From Vitellaria paradoxa (Eukaryota > Streptophyta > Magnoliopsida > Ericales > Sapotaceae), in contig CM034242.1 of the NCBI GenBank assembly GCA_019916065.1, forward strand, positions 14,260,823 through 14,324,822: DNA of 64,000 nt. Reading direction: 5' to 3'. The notes under the pieces were generated by a model. It did no database searches. It saw only the letters and a program-made list of their open reading frames with translations, and had not been told where the DNA came from. Below are positions 62,861 through 64,000 of the stretch, in pieces. Every line of letters starts with the position of its first letter. Position 1 is the stretch's first letter. A program made the position numbers and the translations under genes.

Positions 62861-64000
62861 CTTTTAAGGCTTTGGAATTCGCTTCAAAGCAAAAAGTTTT
62901 AAAAATTAACAAAGTTAGTAATACAACATAATAAAGTAAATAGAAAATACTAATCACATCAAATTACATATCTTACTATCAACAAGTAGATGTGCCTAGT
63001 AAGATACTTTGAATTGTGCTTAAAACATAGTTTCATTGATCAATATAGGTGCGCTAAAAAGGCGTATGCATATTTATTAACTTCTTCCACAGATTGTAGG
63101 AATGGAAGGAATATTACGCACGCCTCTAAAGATTTATTTGGTATTATTACTAATCCTATTATGTAAAGTAAGTAAGCTCTAATATAGTAAAACAAATTAG
63201 GGTCGTCTATTGTGAGAGCACGAGGGATGTTTTAGAAACTTGACCTTAATTAAGTGAGTTTTATACCTTGACCCCTAATATTTACCCTTTCCCCTAAATA
63301 GCTATGCATGTCTGTGCCCCCTATATTCACCCGTCTACCTCACTATCAATTGGCAAGCCAATGGTCAAAGTGTTAAAGTCAGAAAACACATTGAAAATTG
63401 TACTAGACACAACTTGTGCGACTCTAGGGTTGAGTTTCCAAATGGGGATGTTATTGATCTAGTCTTTTTATTTTAGTTTGTAACAGAAAAATATATATAT
63501 ATTTTAAACAAGTAGCCTATATTATGTTATACTACATGCCATCATATGTCACGCCATGTCATATACCAGGCATTGACATATCTCAACATACTTTGACATC
63601 TTAGGAATACCATAATACATATTGACATGCACCCACTTAGGTAAACACAGTACTAGAAGTCAAATGCTTACCATATCTAGAGTATTCACCTATGTAACAC
63701 TGTAAAGATTGGGAATGACTAAGGAATATAAACTATCATTGCATTCAATATAGACATGACGTATCTTAGTACTTAGGTTGCATCATTAATAGAACACTTG
63801 GCTGCTAAACCCATATTACACAAACTTGACCATTTTCATTGGGTGGTAGGCTTCCTCACATTAGTTAAAGTTAGGCTTTCCCCTTAGAATTAACTATGAA
63901 GCACTAACTTAGCAGAGACTATCACACAGTGTGGGGCATTAACATTCAAAAATAATACTAGGCTCCTCATAGACATAAGGGCTTAAGTGCTTGTCCTCAC
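62861..64000. other. Intergenic DNA
   Basis: No gene recognised. 63540-63650 has short internal repeats around GACATAT/CATGTCA. It could be transposon-derived, but no boundary is seen. Confidence 0.35.

Noticed and set aside
1..64000. tRNA, rRNA or known ncRNA genes
   Set aside because: I looked for GGTTCGAATCC-type T-arms and rRNA text and found none that fitted. TGGTATCAGAGC at 5995 is a primer-binding site, not a tRNA.

Overview
The window is nuclear DNA from a flowering plant, most likely a eudicot. It is very AT-rich, has long intergenic stretches full of small transposons, and carries two recognisable host genes with plant-type GT-AG introns. The species cannot be named from the sequence.

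Both host genes are on the minus strand. At the left edge (439-3703, running off the window) is the 5' half of a full-length ABCC (MRP-type) transporter, closest in my memory to Arabidopsis ABCC10/MRP14. At 48195-55346 is a complete six-exon gene for V-type H+-ATPase subunit E (229 residues). Its last coding exon (48195-48230, 11 codons plus stop) is separated from exon 5 by a 4.7-kb intron. That intron holds a 2.86-kb fold-back element with two inverted arms of about 740 bp around a triplicated core.

From 3.7 to 48 kb I find no intact host gene. This part holds (i) an old collinear segmental duplication, 5.3-10.6 kb matching 25.4-34.2 kb in the same orientation, whose copies act as filled and empty sites for several insertions; (ii) a 1.2-kb non-autonomous LTR element with LTRs, tRNA-Met primer site, polypurine tract and near-matching TSD; (iii) about a dozen Tourist/Harbinger-like MITEs with 3-bp TSDs and three related hAT-like elements with 8-bp TSDs; (iv) a stop-riddled, 5'-truncated Ty1/copia polyprotein (15.2-18.9 kb) and several LTR remnants; (v) tandem arrays, notably three units of about 530 bp at 41.9-43.5 kb and an almost perfect 223-bp duplication at 19.8-20.2 kb.

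Right of the V-ATPase gene (55.5-64 kb) are degenerate LTR sequence, more MITEs, a single-exon SMC4 fragment with an in-frame stop, and exon-like pieces of another, unrecognised gene in the same orientation.

All boundaries were found by eye. Similarity between repeats was judged by reading, not by computed alignment.
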